From an uncultured Reyranella sp. (GTDB lineage: Bacteria; Pseudomonadota; Alphaproteobacteria; Reyranellales; Reyranellaceae): a stretch of DNA of 62,994 nt. Where the stretch lies: assembly GCA_937919085.1 (NCBI GenBank), contig CALFRN010000328.1, forward strand, positions 1-62,994. The letters run 5' to 3'. The notes below the pieces were generated by a model. The model was not told the origin of the DNA. It saw only the letters and a list, made by a program, of their open reading frames with translations, and did not search any database. Every line of letters begins with the position of its first letter. Positions within the stretch are counted from its first letter, which is position 1. Positions 53,582 through 61,738 of the stretch are shown piece after piece. The position numbers and the translations under genes were made by a program.

Positions 53582-54328
53582 CTAGGCTATTCCTCCGTCG
53601 ACCCGGACCAGCGATCCGGTGGTGAAGCTCGATTTGCTCGAGGCGAGATAGAGCGCCGCGGTCACGATCTCCTCTGGCTGGCCGCTGCGCTTGAGCGCCG
53701 CCGTCGGATTGGCCTTGTGCTCCTCGGGCCACGCCTTGGAAACATCGGTCAGGAAGCGGCCGGGCGAAATCGTGTTCACGCGTACCTTGGGCCCGTACTC
53801 GAAGGCGAAAGCCTCGGTGAGGGCGTTGAGCGCGGCCTTGGCGCCGGCATAGGGCGCGATCTGCGGCCGCGGCCGGAGCGCGCCGGCGCTGGAAATGTTG
53901 ATGATCGAGCCGCCGTCCCCCGCTGCCATGCGGCTGCCGACCAGCGACATCAGGCGGAACGGCGCCTTGAAGTTCAGCGACACGATGCGATCGAAGAGCT
54001 GCTCGGGCGTGTCCAGCGACGAGGGCGCCAGCGGCGAGGAGCCGGCATTGTTCACCAGGATGTCGACCTTGCCGAAAGCGGCGTAGGCGGCATCGACCAG
54101 ACCGTCGAGTTCCTGCCAGTTGGCGACGTTGCAGGCATGGGTCGCGGCTTTGCGGCCCATCGCCCGGACCTCCTCGGCCGCCTTCTCGCAGCTTTCGATC
54201 TTGCGGCTGGTGATGAAGACGTCGGCGCCATGGGCCGCGAAGGCCTTCACCATCTGATGGCCCAGCCCGCGGCTGCCGCCGGTGACAAGGGCAACTTTGC
54301 CAGTGAGGTCGAAATAGTTGATGCTCAT
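53582..54328 (-). CDS. Short-chain dehydrogenase/reductase
   Basis: A 248-residue classical SDR. TGGSRGLGHQM (cofactor), DILVNNAGSS, the SIINISS segment, catalytic Y-A-G-A-K (PYAGAKAALNALTEAFAFEYG, outline) and a C-terminal GSLVRVDGGIA. ATG at 54328 (MSINYFDLTG) is likely; a GTG at 54352 would add eight residues. Together with the zinc dehydrogenase it may form a short alcohol-oxidation unit. Confidence 0.92.
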   Translation of the reverse strand: MSINYFDLTGKVALVTGGSRGLGHQMVKAFAAHGADVFITSRKIESCEKAAEEVRAMGRKAATHACNVANWQELDGLVDAAYAAFGKVDILVNNAGSSPLAPSSLDTPEQLFDRIVSLNFKAPFRLMSLVGSRMAAGDGGSIINISSAGALRPRPQIAPYAGAKAALNALTEAFAFEYGPKVRVNTISPGRFLTDVSKAWPEEHKANPTAALKRSGQPEEIVTAALYLASSKSSFTTGSLVRVDGGIA

Positions 54329-54865
54329 GCCGTCGAGGATATCGAACGTCACCGTACCTTGGCCATGCCATCGGTCTTTTCAGCCACGCTGCCGGCATCG
54401 CGCGGCGAAACCGGCGAGACAACGGAACACAGACTCTCAAACGGAGTCCGCTTCGCCGGCTGTCGCGCGTTTGTCACACGTCCGTCCCACTTTCGGACGG
54501 CTGTACCGCATGAAGGAGAAGAAGATGGCCACCGGACCGGATCGCCAGAGCCTCCAGGACCTGCTCCACGACGAGATGTTCCCAGCCGAGGCTGGCCCAG
54601 AAATGAACCGCCGCCGCTACTTCTCGGAGCCGTTGCGCCCGCAGCAGGACGCATAGTCCCGAGACGCCCTGATGGGCGGCGGAAGGCAACGACAAATAGC
54701 GGGCGCGCCTGAACTGTATCCATCACCTGCTGCAGCAGATCCCCTGCGGCGAGATCGAGTATACGCCCATCGCCTTGCCCGCCCACGAACACATGCCGGA
54801 CTATGCTAGAAAGCCGGTTCCGGACGAACTGCACGTCCCCCGCGTCTTTTGAGACAGGCCAAACA
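54329..54865. other. Gap of 537 bases with gene debris
   Basis: Between the SDR start and the decarboxylase. It holds a short plus-strand frame at 54510-54656 (48 residues, MKEKKMATGPDRQSLQDLLH..., with an AGGAG-like site before an internal ATG at 54525, not recognised) and the PPK2 relic at 54673-54852. Otherwise I see nothing. Confidence 0.6.
54673..54852 (+). pseudogene. Remnant of a polyphosphate kinase 2 (PPK2) C-terminus
   Basis: In one frame the sequence reads WAAEGNDK-stop-RARLNCIHHLLQQIP, then EIEYTPIALPAHEHMPDYAR and PVPDELHVPRVF before a real stop. This matches the C-terminal PPK2 pattern W..V...DK.RARLNCI.HLL..IPY and its usual P/V/F/Y ending. An amber TAG (54697) interrupts it, a TGA precedes it and the kinase core is missing, so it is a dead 3' fragment of about 60 codons. 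Confidence 0.65.
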
Positions 54866-57202
54866 ATGGATTTCTTCAGGCGCTTCACCATCCTGATCTG
54901 CGCTCCGGCCTTCGACGCCGACGATCTCGAAGGCCACCGGCTGGGCGAGATATCGACGGCCATCGAGCATCTCGGTTTCCAGGTCGTGCGGGCGCGACGC
55001 GTGGAGGATGCGGAGATCGTTGTGCAAACCGACGCGGCGGTTGGCTGCATGGTGGTCGACTGGGGCAAGAAGGGCCTCGACGGCAAGTCCGCGGCGCTGA
55101 TCAACCTGATGCGCCGGCGCGGGCTCGAGATGCCGATTGTGATTCTGGTCCGCCGCAAGCGGCTGGAGGATATTCCGGTCGAGGTGATGGACTACATCGA
55201 CGGCTACATCTTCCTCTCCGAGGAAACACCGGATTTCATCGCCAGAAACCTGGTGAGCCGCCTGAAGCGGTACGCCGAAACCCTGAAGACGCCGTTCTTC
55301 GGCGCGCTGGTCGACTATGCCGAGGAAGGCAACCAGCTCTGGACCTGCCCGGGCCACAATGGCGGCATCTTCTACAACAGGAGCCCGATTGGCCGCATCT
55401 TCGTGGAGCACCTTGGCGAGGCGGTGTTTCGCGACGACCTCGACAATTCGGTCCTCGACCTCGGCGACCTGCTGGTCCACGAAGGCCCGGCCCTCAAGGC
55501 CCAGCAGGAAGCGGCGCAGATCTTCGGCGCGGAGAAGACCTATTTCGTGCTGAACGGCACCTCGTCGTCCAACAAGATCGTGTTGCAGGCGCTGGTGGCG
55601 GAAGGCGACCTTGTCCTGTTCGACCGCAACAACCACAAGGCCGCGCACCATGGCGCGCTGTTCCTGGGCCACGGCACGCCGGTGTACCTCGAAACCGACC
55701 GCAACGCGCACGGGCTGATCGGGCCGATCTTCCACGAGGCGTTCGACGAGGCGCATATTCGCGAGAAGATTCGCGCGAACCCGCTGGTCGAGGACAAGGA
55801 GGCGTGGAAGCGCGAGCGACCCTTCCGCGTCGCAGTGATCGAACAATGCACCTACGACGGCACGATCTACGACGCGCGCACCATCGTCGAGAAGATCGGC
55901 CATCTCTGCGACTACATCCTGTTCGACGAGGCGTGGGCGGGCTTCATGAAGTTTCATCCGCTCTATGCCGGCCGCTTTGCCATGGGCCTCACCGGGCTGG
56001 GGCCCGACAGCCCGGGCATCTTCGCCACGCAATCGGCGCACAAGCAGCTCGCGAGCTTCAGCCAGGCCTCGCAGATCCATGTCAGGGACAGCCACATTGA
56101 GGGCCAGCAGCGGCGCATCGAGCACCGCCGCTTCAACGAATTCTTCATGCTGCACGCCTCGACGTCGCCCTTCTATCCCCTGTTCGCCTCGCTCGACGTC
56201 GGCGCGCAGATGATGAAGGGCAAATCCGGCGAGGTGTTGTGGGACGATACGATCCGCCTCGGCATCGAGATTCGCAAGAAGATGCGGGCGATCCGGCGGG
56301 AGTTCGAGGACAAGGAGAGCGAGGTCGCACGCCACTGGTTCTTCGAGCCGTTTGTCCCCGACCGCACAACCTCGGGCGGGCGCGACATGGCGTGGGAGGA
56401 CGTGCCGACCGACGAGCTCGCGAGGGATGCCAGGCACTGGGAACTCGTTCCCGACGCGCACTGGCACGGCTTTCGTCATCTGGCGCCCGGTTATGCCATC
56501 ACCGACCCCAACAAGCTGATCGTGCTGACGCCGGGCTTCGACCGCGCGACGGGGGGCTATGCCGGTCACGGCATCCCCGCTCCCGTGGTGGCGCAATACC
56601 TGCGCGAAAACCAGGTCGTGCCTGAGAAGAACGACCTCAATTCGCTGCTGTTCCTGCTGACACCGGGCGTGGAGTCGAGCAAGGCCGGCACGCTCCTGAG
56701 TGCACTGGTGGCGTTCAAGAAACTGCACGATGACAACGCGCGCCTCGACGACGTGATCGGCGAGTTCGTGCGGCGGCGGCCGGCCCGCTACTCCGGCCTG
56801 CGGCTGCGCGACCTCTGCGCCGAAATGCATGCCTTCTTCCGCGACAGCGCGGTCAGCACGCTGCAGCGCGCGCAGTTCGCACCCGAACACCTGCCGGAGC
56901 CGGCGATGGCGCCGCACGAGGCGGTGCGCCGGCTGGTTCGCAACGACGTGGACTATGTGCCGATCGACGAGGCGCATGACCGCATCGCAACCACCATGTT
57001 CGTCGTCTACCCGCCTGGCATCGCCAGTATCGTCCCCGGCGAGCGGCTGGGCGACCGGGCACGGCCGATGCTCGACTATCTCAAGATGTTCGAGCGGAGC
57101 GCCAACCTGTTCCCCGGCTTCGACGTCGAGATACAGGGCATCTACCGCGAGACCGGCAAGCACGGCGCGGTGCGGTTCCACACCTACGTCGTGCGCGAAT
57201 AG
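54866..57202 (+). CDS. Orn/Lys/Arg decarboxylase, major (fold-I) type
   Basis: A 778-residue decarboxylase. The N-terminal response-regulator-like wing domain (residues about 1-130) precedes the PLP domain: CPGHNGGIFYNRSPIG (161 on), D354 in FDEAW and the PLP-binding K393 in ATQSAHKQLASFSQ. The C-terminal domain has PGIASIVPGERLG. It resembles biodegradative arginine/ornithine/lysine decarboxylases that make agmatine, putrescine or cadaverine. ATG at 54866. The substrate cannot be decided here; no antiporter gene is beside it. Confidence 0.93.
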   Translation: MDFFRRFTILICAPAFDADDLEGHRLGEISTAIEHLGFQVVRARRVEDAEIVVQTDAAVGCMVVDWGKKGLDGKSAALINLMRRRGLEMPIVILVRRKRLEDIPVEVMDYIDGYIFLSEETPDFIARNLVSRLKRYAETLKTPFFGALVDYAEEGNQLWTCPGHNGGIFYNRSPIGRIFVEHLGEAVFRDDLDNSVLDLGDLLVHEGPALKAQQEAAQIFGAEKTYFVLNGTSSSNKIVLQALVAEGDLVLFDRNNHKAAHHGALFLGHGTPVYLETDRNAHGLIGPIFHEAFDEAHIREKIRANPLVEDKEAWKRERPFRVAVIEQCTYDGTIYDARTIVEKIGHLCDYILFDEAWAGFMKFHPLYAGRFAMGLTGLGPDSPGIFATQSAHKQLASFSQASQIHVRDSHIEGQQRRIEHRRFNEFFMLHASTSPFYPLFASLDVGAQMMKGKSGEVLWDDTIRLGIEIRKKMRAIRREFEDKESEVARHWFFEPFVPDRTTSGGRDMAWEDVPTDELARDARHWELVPDAHWHGFRHLAPGYAITDPNKLIVLTPGFDRATGGYAGHGIPAPVVAQYLRENQVVPEKNDLNSLLFLLTPGVESSKAGTLLSALVAFKKLHDDNARLDDVIGEFVRRRPARYSGLRLRDLCAEMHAFFRDSAVSTLQRAQFAPEHLPEPAMAPHEAVRRLVRNDVDYVPIDEAHDRIATTMFVVYPPGIASIVPGERLGDRARPMLDYLKMFERSANLFPGFDVEIQGIYRETGKHGAVRFHTYVVRE

Positions 57203-57332
57203 GCCGGGGCTCGCTGGCGCCCGGCCCGAGGGCGCATGGCGCCATGACGGTTTCATACGGCCTCTGCGGGACGCACTGGCGGATGGCATGTGCCTTGCTT
57301 AAGGTACCGTGGAATCAAACGAGACGGTCGTA

Positions 57333-60300
57333 ATGAGCATCCACGTCGCGCTGCATCATCGAACGACCTACCGATACGACCGGCCCATCACACTGGGCCC
57401 ACAGGTCGTGCGTCTGCGTCCGGCGCCACATTCGCGTACCCCGGTGCTCTCCTATTCCCTGAAAGTCACGCCGGCCGAGCACTTCATCAACTGGCAGCAG
57501 GATCCGCAGGGCAACCATCTGGCGCGGCTGGTGTTCCCGGAGAAGACCGACGCGTTCGAGATCACCGTCGATCTCGTGGCCGACATGTCGGTGATCAACC
57601 CCTTCGACTTCTTCCTCGAGCCCGAGGCAGAGCAGTGGCCCTTTGCCTACGATCCCTCGCTTGCCGAGGAAATCGCGCCGTTCCGCAAGCTGGAACCGCC
57701 TGGGCCATTGCTCAAGGCCTGGCTCGCCAAAGTCGATCGCAAGGAGATGCGCACCGTCGACTTCATCGTCGGACTCAATGCCCGGCTGCAGAAGGAGATC
57801 GGCTACATCGTGCGGCTCGAGCCGGGCGTGCAGACCTGCGAGCAGACGCTGTCGCTGGCCAAGGGCTCGTGCCGCGACACCGGCTGGCTGCTGGTCACCA
57901 TCATGCGCCACCTGGGCTTCGCCGCGCGCTTCGCTTCCGGCTACCTGATCCAGCTGAAACCCGACGAGAAGCCGCTCGACGGGCCGGAAGGCCCGACCGG
58001 TGACTTCACCGACCTCCACGCCTGGTGCGAAATCTATCTCCCCGGCGCCGGCTGGATCGGGCTCGATCCGACCTCGGGCCTGCTGACCGGCGAAGGCCAC
58101 ATTCCGCTCGCCTGCACGCCCGAGCCGTCGAGCGCGGCGCCGATCGAGGGCGCCGTCGAAAAAGCCGAAGTGGCGTTCGCCCACGACATGACGGTGACGC
58201 GCGTGCGCGAGACGCCGCGCACCACCAAACCCTACAGCGAGGAGCAGTGGAAGACGCTGCTTGCGGTCGGCGAGACGATCGAGCGCGACATCACCAAGGG
58301 CGACGTGCGGCTCACCATGGGCGGCGAGCCGACCTTCGTGTCGATCGATGACATGGACGGCGACGAATGGAACACCCTGGCCTTGGGACCGGAAAAGCGC
58401 CGGCTGGCGGGCGTGCTGTTCCGCAAGCTCGCCGACCGTTTCGCCAAGCAGCCGCTGCTGCATTTCGGCCAGGGCAAGTGGTATCCCGGCGAACAGCTGC
58501 CGCGGTGGGCGCTGGGATGCTTCTGGCGCAGGGACGGCGAGCCGATCTGGCGCGACCCTCACCTCACGGCCGTCGAGTCCAAGCCCGTGGGCGCCACGCC
58601 CGAGGCGGCGCAGCGCTTCGCCCTGGCGGTGGCTGAGCGGCTGCAACTCGACCCCGGCTATCTTTTCCCGGCCTTCGAGGACACCTGGTACTACCTGTGG
58701 CGCGAGCGGCGCCTGCCGAGCAACGTCACGGTCGACAAGAGCAAGGTGAAGGACCCGCTGGAACGCGAAAGGCTGGGGCGGATTTTCGAGCAGGGGCTTG
58801 AAAGCGCCGCGGGCTACGTACTGCCGATCGCGCGCGAGCACCACGGCAGGGCCACCAACGGCAAGTCCGGGCGCTGGCGCAGCGGTCCATGGTTCCTGCG
58901 CTCGGAGAAATGCTATCTGATCCCCGGCGACTCCGCGCTCGGCTATCGCCTGCCGCTGGATTCGCTGCCCTGGGCCGTGCCGGCCGACAGCGACGTCATC
59001 GCCGAGCCCGATCCGATGGCGATTTATCCGGAGCTGCCGCCCCTCGACACCTTCCGCCGCGCGCCGGTCCTGCGCCGCCAGGAACGCACCACCGACACCG
59101 CAGGCGAGGGCGATGCGCGCCGCGAAGCCTGGCGACGCGCGCTGGCGCCCGACCTCGTGGTGCGGCCCGCAAACGGCCGGCCCGCCGTCGGTGCCTCGGC
59201 CGGCTCGATCGTGCGCACCGCGATGTCATTCGAGTCGCGCGACGGTCACCTCTTCGTCTTCATGCCGCCGGTCGAGCGCAGCGAGGACTATCTCGAACTG
59301 GTGACAACGGTAGAAGACACCGCCGAGGAACTCGGCCAGCCGGTTTTCATCGAGGGCTATCCGCCGCCCGGCAGCGACTCGCGGCTGCTGAGCTTCAGCG
59401 TCACGCCCGATCCCGGCGTGATCGAGGTCAACGTCCATCCCTCGGCGAGCTGGCCGGAACTCGTGGAACGCACCGAGATCGTCTACCAGGAAGCGCGCGC
59501 CACGCGACTGGGCGCCCAGAAATTCATGATCGACGGGCGCCATACCGGCACCGGCGGCGGCAACCACATCGTGCTGGGTGGCCCCTCGGCGCCGGACTCG
59601 CCCTTGCTGCGCCGGCCCGACCTGCTGAAGAGCCTGCTCGGCTACTGGATCAATCATCCCTCGCTGTCATATCTGTTCTCGGGCCTGTTCATCGGCCCGA
59701 CCAGCCAGCATCCGCGCATCGACGAGGCGCGCAACGATGCGCTGCACGAGCTTGAAATCGCCTTCCGCCAGATCGCGCCCGGCCGGCAGACACCGCCGTG
59801 GCTGGTCGACCGGGTGTTCCGCAACCTTCTGGTCGATGCGACCGGCAACGCCCACCGCACCGAGTTCTGCATCGACAAGCTTTTCACGCCGGACAGCGCC
59901 GCCGGCCGGCGCGGGCTGCTCGAACTGCGCGCCTTCGAAATGCCGCCGCATTGGCAGATGAGCGCGGCGCAGCAGGCCCTGCTGCGCGGTCTCGTCGCCA
60001 AGTTCTGGGACCGGCCCTACGAGCGGCCGCTCAGCCGCTGGGGTACGCGCCTGCACGACGATTTCATGTTGCCGCATTTCGTGTGGCAGGATTTCGGCGA
60101 CGTGCTCGCGGATCTTGCCGAGGCCGGCTACCGGTTCGAGCCGGAATGGTTCGCCCCGCATTTCGAGTTCCGGTTTCCGCGGCTGGGCGAGATCGCGCGA
60201 CGCGGCATCGGACTGGAACTGCGCCACGCGCTCGAACCGTGGCACGTGCTGGGCGAAGAGCCGGGCGGCGGCGGCGCCGTGCGCTATGTCGATTCCTCTG

Positions 60301-60713
60301 TCGAACGCCTGCAGGTCAAGGTCGAGGGGCTGAACGACGCGCGCCATGTGATCGCCTGCAACGGCTGGCGCCTGCCGCTGCGCGCCACCGGCACCGCCGG
60401 CCAGTACGTAGCCGGCGTCCGCTACCGCGCCTGGCATCCGCCCAATGCGCTGCACCCGACCATCGGCGTGCATGCCCCGCTCACCTTCGACCTCCACGAC
60501 AGCTGGAGTGGACGGTCCCTGGGAGGCTGCACCTATCACGTCGCGCACCCCGGAGGCCGCAGCTACGATCGTGTGCCGGTCAACGCCAACGAGGCCGAGG
60601 CACGGCGCCGCGCCCGCTTCTTCCCGATCGGCCACACGCCGGGGGAGACCTCCCCGCCGCGGACGATGGACAATCCCGAGCACCCCTTGACGCTCGACCT
60701 CCGGCGCGCCTGA
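57333..60713 (+). CDS. Transglutaminase-like/DUF2126 protein
   Basis: A 1126-residue protein. The N-terminal third (starts MSIHVALHHRTTYRYDRPI) is a bacterial transglutaminase-like fold with the catalytic triad C180 (KGSCRDTGWLL), H229 (DLHAWCEIYLP) and D245 (GLDPTSG). From about residue 320 (LTMGGEPTFVSIDD) the protein is the DUF2126 domain, rich in conserved GG, RR and W motifs. Such proteins usually sit in clusters with circularly permuted ATP-grasp and alpha-E proteins and are thought to process peptide or amide bonds. ATG at 57333; 24 bases upstream is an alternative start. The cluster continues at 61739. Confidence 0.92.
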   Translation: MSIHVALHHRTTYRYDRPITLGPQVVRLRPAPHSRTPVLSYSLKVTPAEHFINWQQDPQGNHLARLVFPEKTDAFEITVDLVADMSVINPFDFFLEPEAEQWPFAYDPSLAEEIAPFRKLEPPGPLLKAWLAKVDRKEMRTVDFIVGLNARLQKEIGYIVRLEPGVQTCEQTLSLAKGSCRDTGWLLVTIMRHLGFAARFASGYLIQLKPDEKPLDGPEGPTGDFTDLHAWCEIYLPGAGWIGLDPTSGLLTGEGHIPLACTPEPSSAAPIEGAVEKAEVAFAHDMTVTRVRETPRTTKPYSEEQWKTLLAVGETIERDITKGDVRLTMGGEPTFVSIDDMDGDEWNTLALGPEKRRLAGVLFRKLADRFAKQPLLHFGQGKWYPGEQLPRWALGCFWRRDGEPIWRDPHLTAVESKPVGATPEAAQRFALAVAERLQLDPGYLFPAFEDTWYYLWRERRLPSNVTVDKSKVKDPLERERLGRIFEQGLESAAGYVLPIAREHHGRATNGKSGRWRSGPWFLRSEKCYLIPGDSALGYRLPLDSLPWAVPADSDVIAEPDPMAIYPELPPLDTFRRAPVLRRQERTTDTAGEGDARREAWRRALAPDLVVRPANGRPAVGASAGSIVRTAMSFESRDGHLFVFMPPVERSEDYLELVTTVEDTAEELGQPVFIEGYPPPGSDSRLLSFSVTPDPGVIEVNVHPSASWPELVERTEIVYQEARATRLGAQKFMIDGRHTGTGGGNHIVLGGPSAPDSPLLRRPDLLKSLLGYWINHPSLSYLFSGLFIGPTSQHPRIDEARNDALHELEIAFRQIAPGRQTPPWLVDRVFRNLLVDATGNAHRTEFCIDKLFTPDSAAGRRGLLELRAFEMPPHWQMSAAQQALLRGLVAKFWDRPYERPLSRWGTRLHDDFMLPHFVWQDFGDVLADLAEAGYRFEPEWFAPHFEFRFPRLGEIARRGIGLELRHALEPWHVLGEEPGGGGAVRYVDSSVERLQVKVEGLNDARHVIACNGWRLPLRATGTAGQYVAGVRYRAWHPPNALHPTIGVHAPLTFDLHDSWSGRSLGGCTYHVAHPGGRSYDRVPVNANEAEARRRARFFPIGHTPGETSPPRTMDNPEHPLTLDLRRA

Positions 60714-60828
60714 TATTCCGCCGGCCCAAGGCATGGCGAGCCTCGCTGACAACCAGCTCCCCACTTCGTCGTTGATCGCTCATTCCGATACTGCAACCTA
60801 CATCTACGGGAGTTATCGGAGGGAAAGC

Positions 60829-61614
60829 ATGCAGCAGTTCGAATGCCTTCGGTTTGCCATCGATGGCGGCATTGCGCGTATCACGCTCAACCGGCCCGAT
60901 GCCGCAAACGCCCTGAACCTCACCCTCGCGAGGGAACTAGCGCAGGCGGCGCTGGCCTGTGACAACGACGAGAGCGTGAAGGTCGTCCTGCTCACCGGCA
61001 CAGGCCGGATGTTCTGCGCCGGCGGCGATCTCAAGGCGTTCGTCGAATTCGGCGACCAGGCCGGCACCAGGATCAAGGAACTGGCCGACGAGCTGCACAA
61101 GGCGATATCCCTGTTCGCCCGGATGCCGGCTGTCGTCGTCATCGCCGTCAATGGGATCGCCGCCGGTGCCGGCTTCAGCCTCGCGGTCACGGGCGACTAC
61201 GTCCTGACCGCAGAATCGGCAAAATTCACCATGGCCTATACCCGCGCCGGCCTCAGCCCGGACGGAAGCTCGACCTATTTTCTGCCGCGCCTCGTCGGCC
61301 TGCGGCGTACCCAGGAGCTCATGCTCACCAACAGGACGCTGTCGGCCCAGGAGGCGCTCGACTGGGGCCTCGTCACGCGTGTGGTGTCAGACGACATCCT
61401 GCAGAAAGAGGCCCTGGCGGTCGCGACACAACTCGCCGCCGGTCCCGGCGGTGCTCATTCCTCCATCAAGAGGCTCCTGCTCGGCGCCCTCCGCAATGGC
61501 CTGGAGGAGCAGATGGAACTGGAGGGACGCGACATCGCCAGCGCCGCGGCGTCCCGCGACGGTGCCGAGGGCATCAAGGCGTTTGTCGAGAAGCGCAGGC
61601 CAAGGTTCCAATGA
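60829..61614 (+). CDS. Enoyl-CoA hydratase/isomerase family protein (PaaG-like)
   Basis: A 261-residue crotonase-fold protein. The oxyanion-hole stretches are FCAGGDLKAF and AGAGFSLAVTGD. The segment YTRAGLSPDGSSTYFLPRLVG resembles PaaG isomerases, with an Asp acting where classical hydratases use Glu; the usual hydratase Glu pair is absent. It may isomerise epoxy or unsaturated acyl-CoA. GGAGGG precedes the ATG at 60829. It sits between the DUF2126 gene and the ATP-grasp gene and does not fit their theme. Confidence 0.9.
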   Translation: MQQFECLRFAIDGGIARITLNRPDAANALNLTLARELAQAALACDNDESVKVVLLTGTGRMFCAGGDLKAFVEFGDQAGTRIKELADELHKAISLFARMPAVVVIAVNGIAAGAGFSLAVTGDYVLTAESAKFTMAYTRAGLSPDGSSTYFLPRLVGLRRTQELMLTNRTLSAQEALDWGLVTRVVSDDILQKEALAVATQLAAGPGGAHSSIKRLLLGALRNGLEEQMELEGRDIASAAASRDGAEGIKAFVEKRRPRFQ

Positions 61615-61652
61615 CTGGCGCGACCATGACCAGGCGTTTGCCGAACGAAGGC

Positions 61653-61668
61653 CCGGCCCGCAGGCCGG
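61653..61668 (+). terminator. Hairpin between enoyl-CoA hydratase and ATP-grasp genes
   Basis: CCGGCC-CGCA-GGCCGG, a perfect 6-base-pair stem with a 4-base loop, 39 bases past the hydratase stop and without a T-run. Possible terminator or mRNA end. Confidence 0.35.
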
Positions 61669-61738
61669 AGGCGACGGGTGGACCTCGGCGCGTCGCCGTG
61701 CGATTCTGATCCCTTCAAGTTCAATAAACAGCGGACCC

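Noticed and set aside
57236-57250. ATGGCGCCAT palindrome before the DUF2126 gene
   Set aside because: Too short and single; palindromes of this size are expected by chance in GC-rich DNA.
54806-57289. An 827-codon open frame on the minus strand
   Set aside because: It is the antisense of the Orn/Lys/Arg decarboxylase; its text is His/Arg/Val-rich with no family pattern, as is usual for GC-rich shadows.
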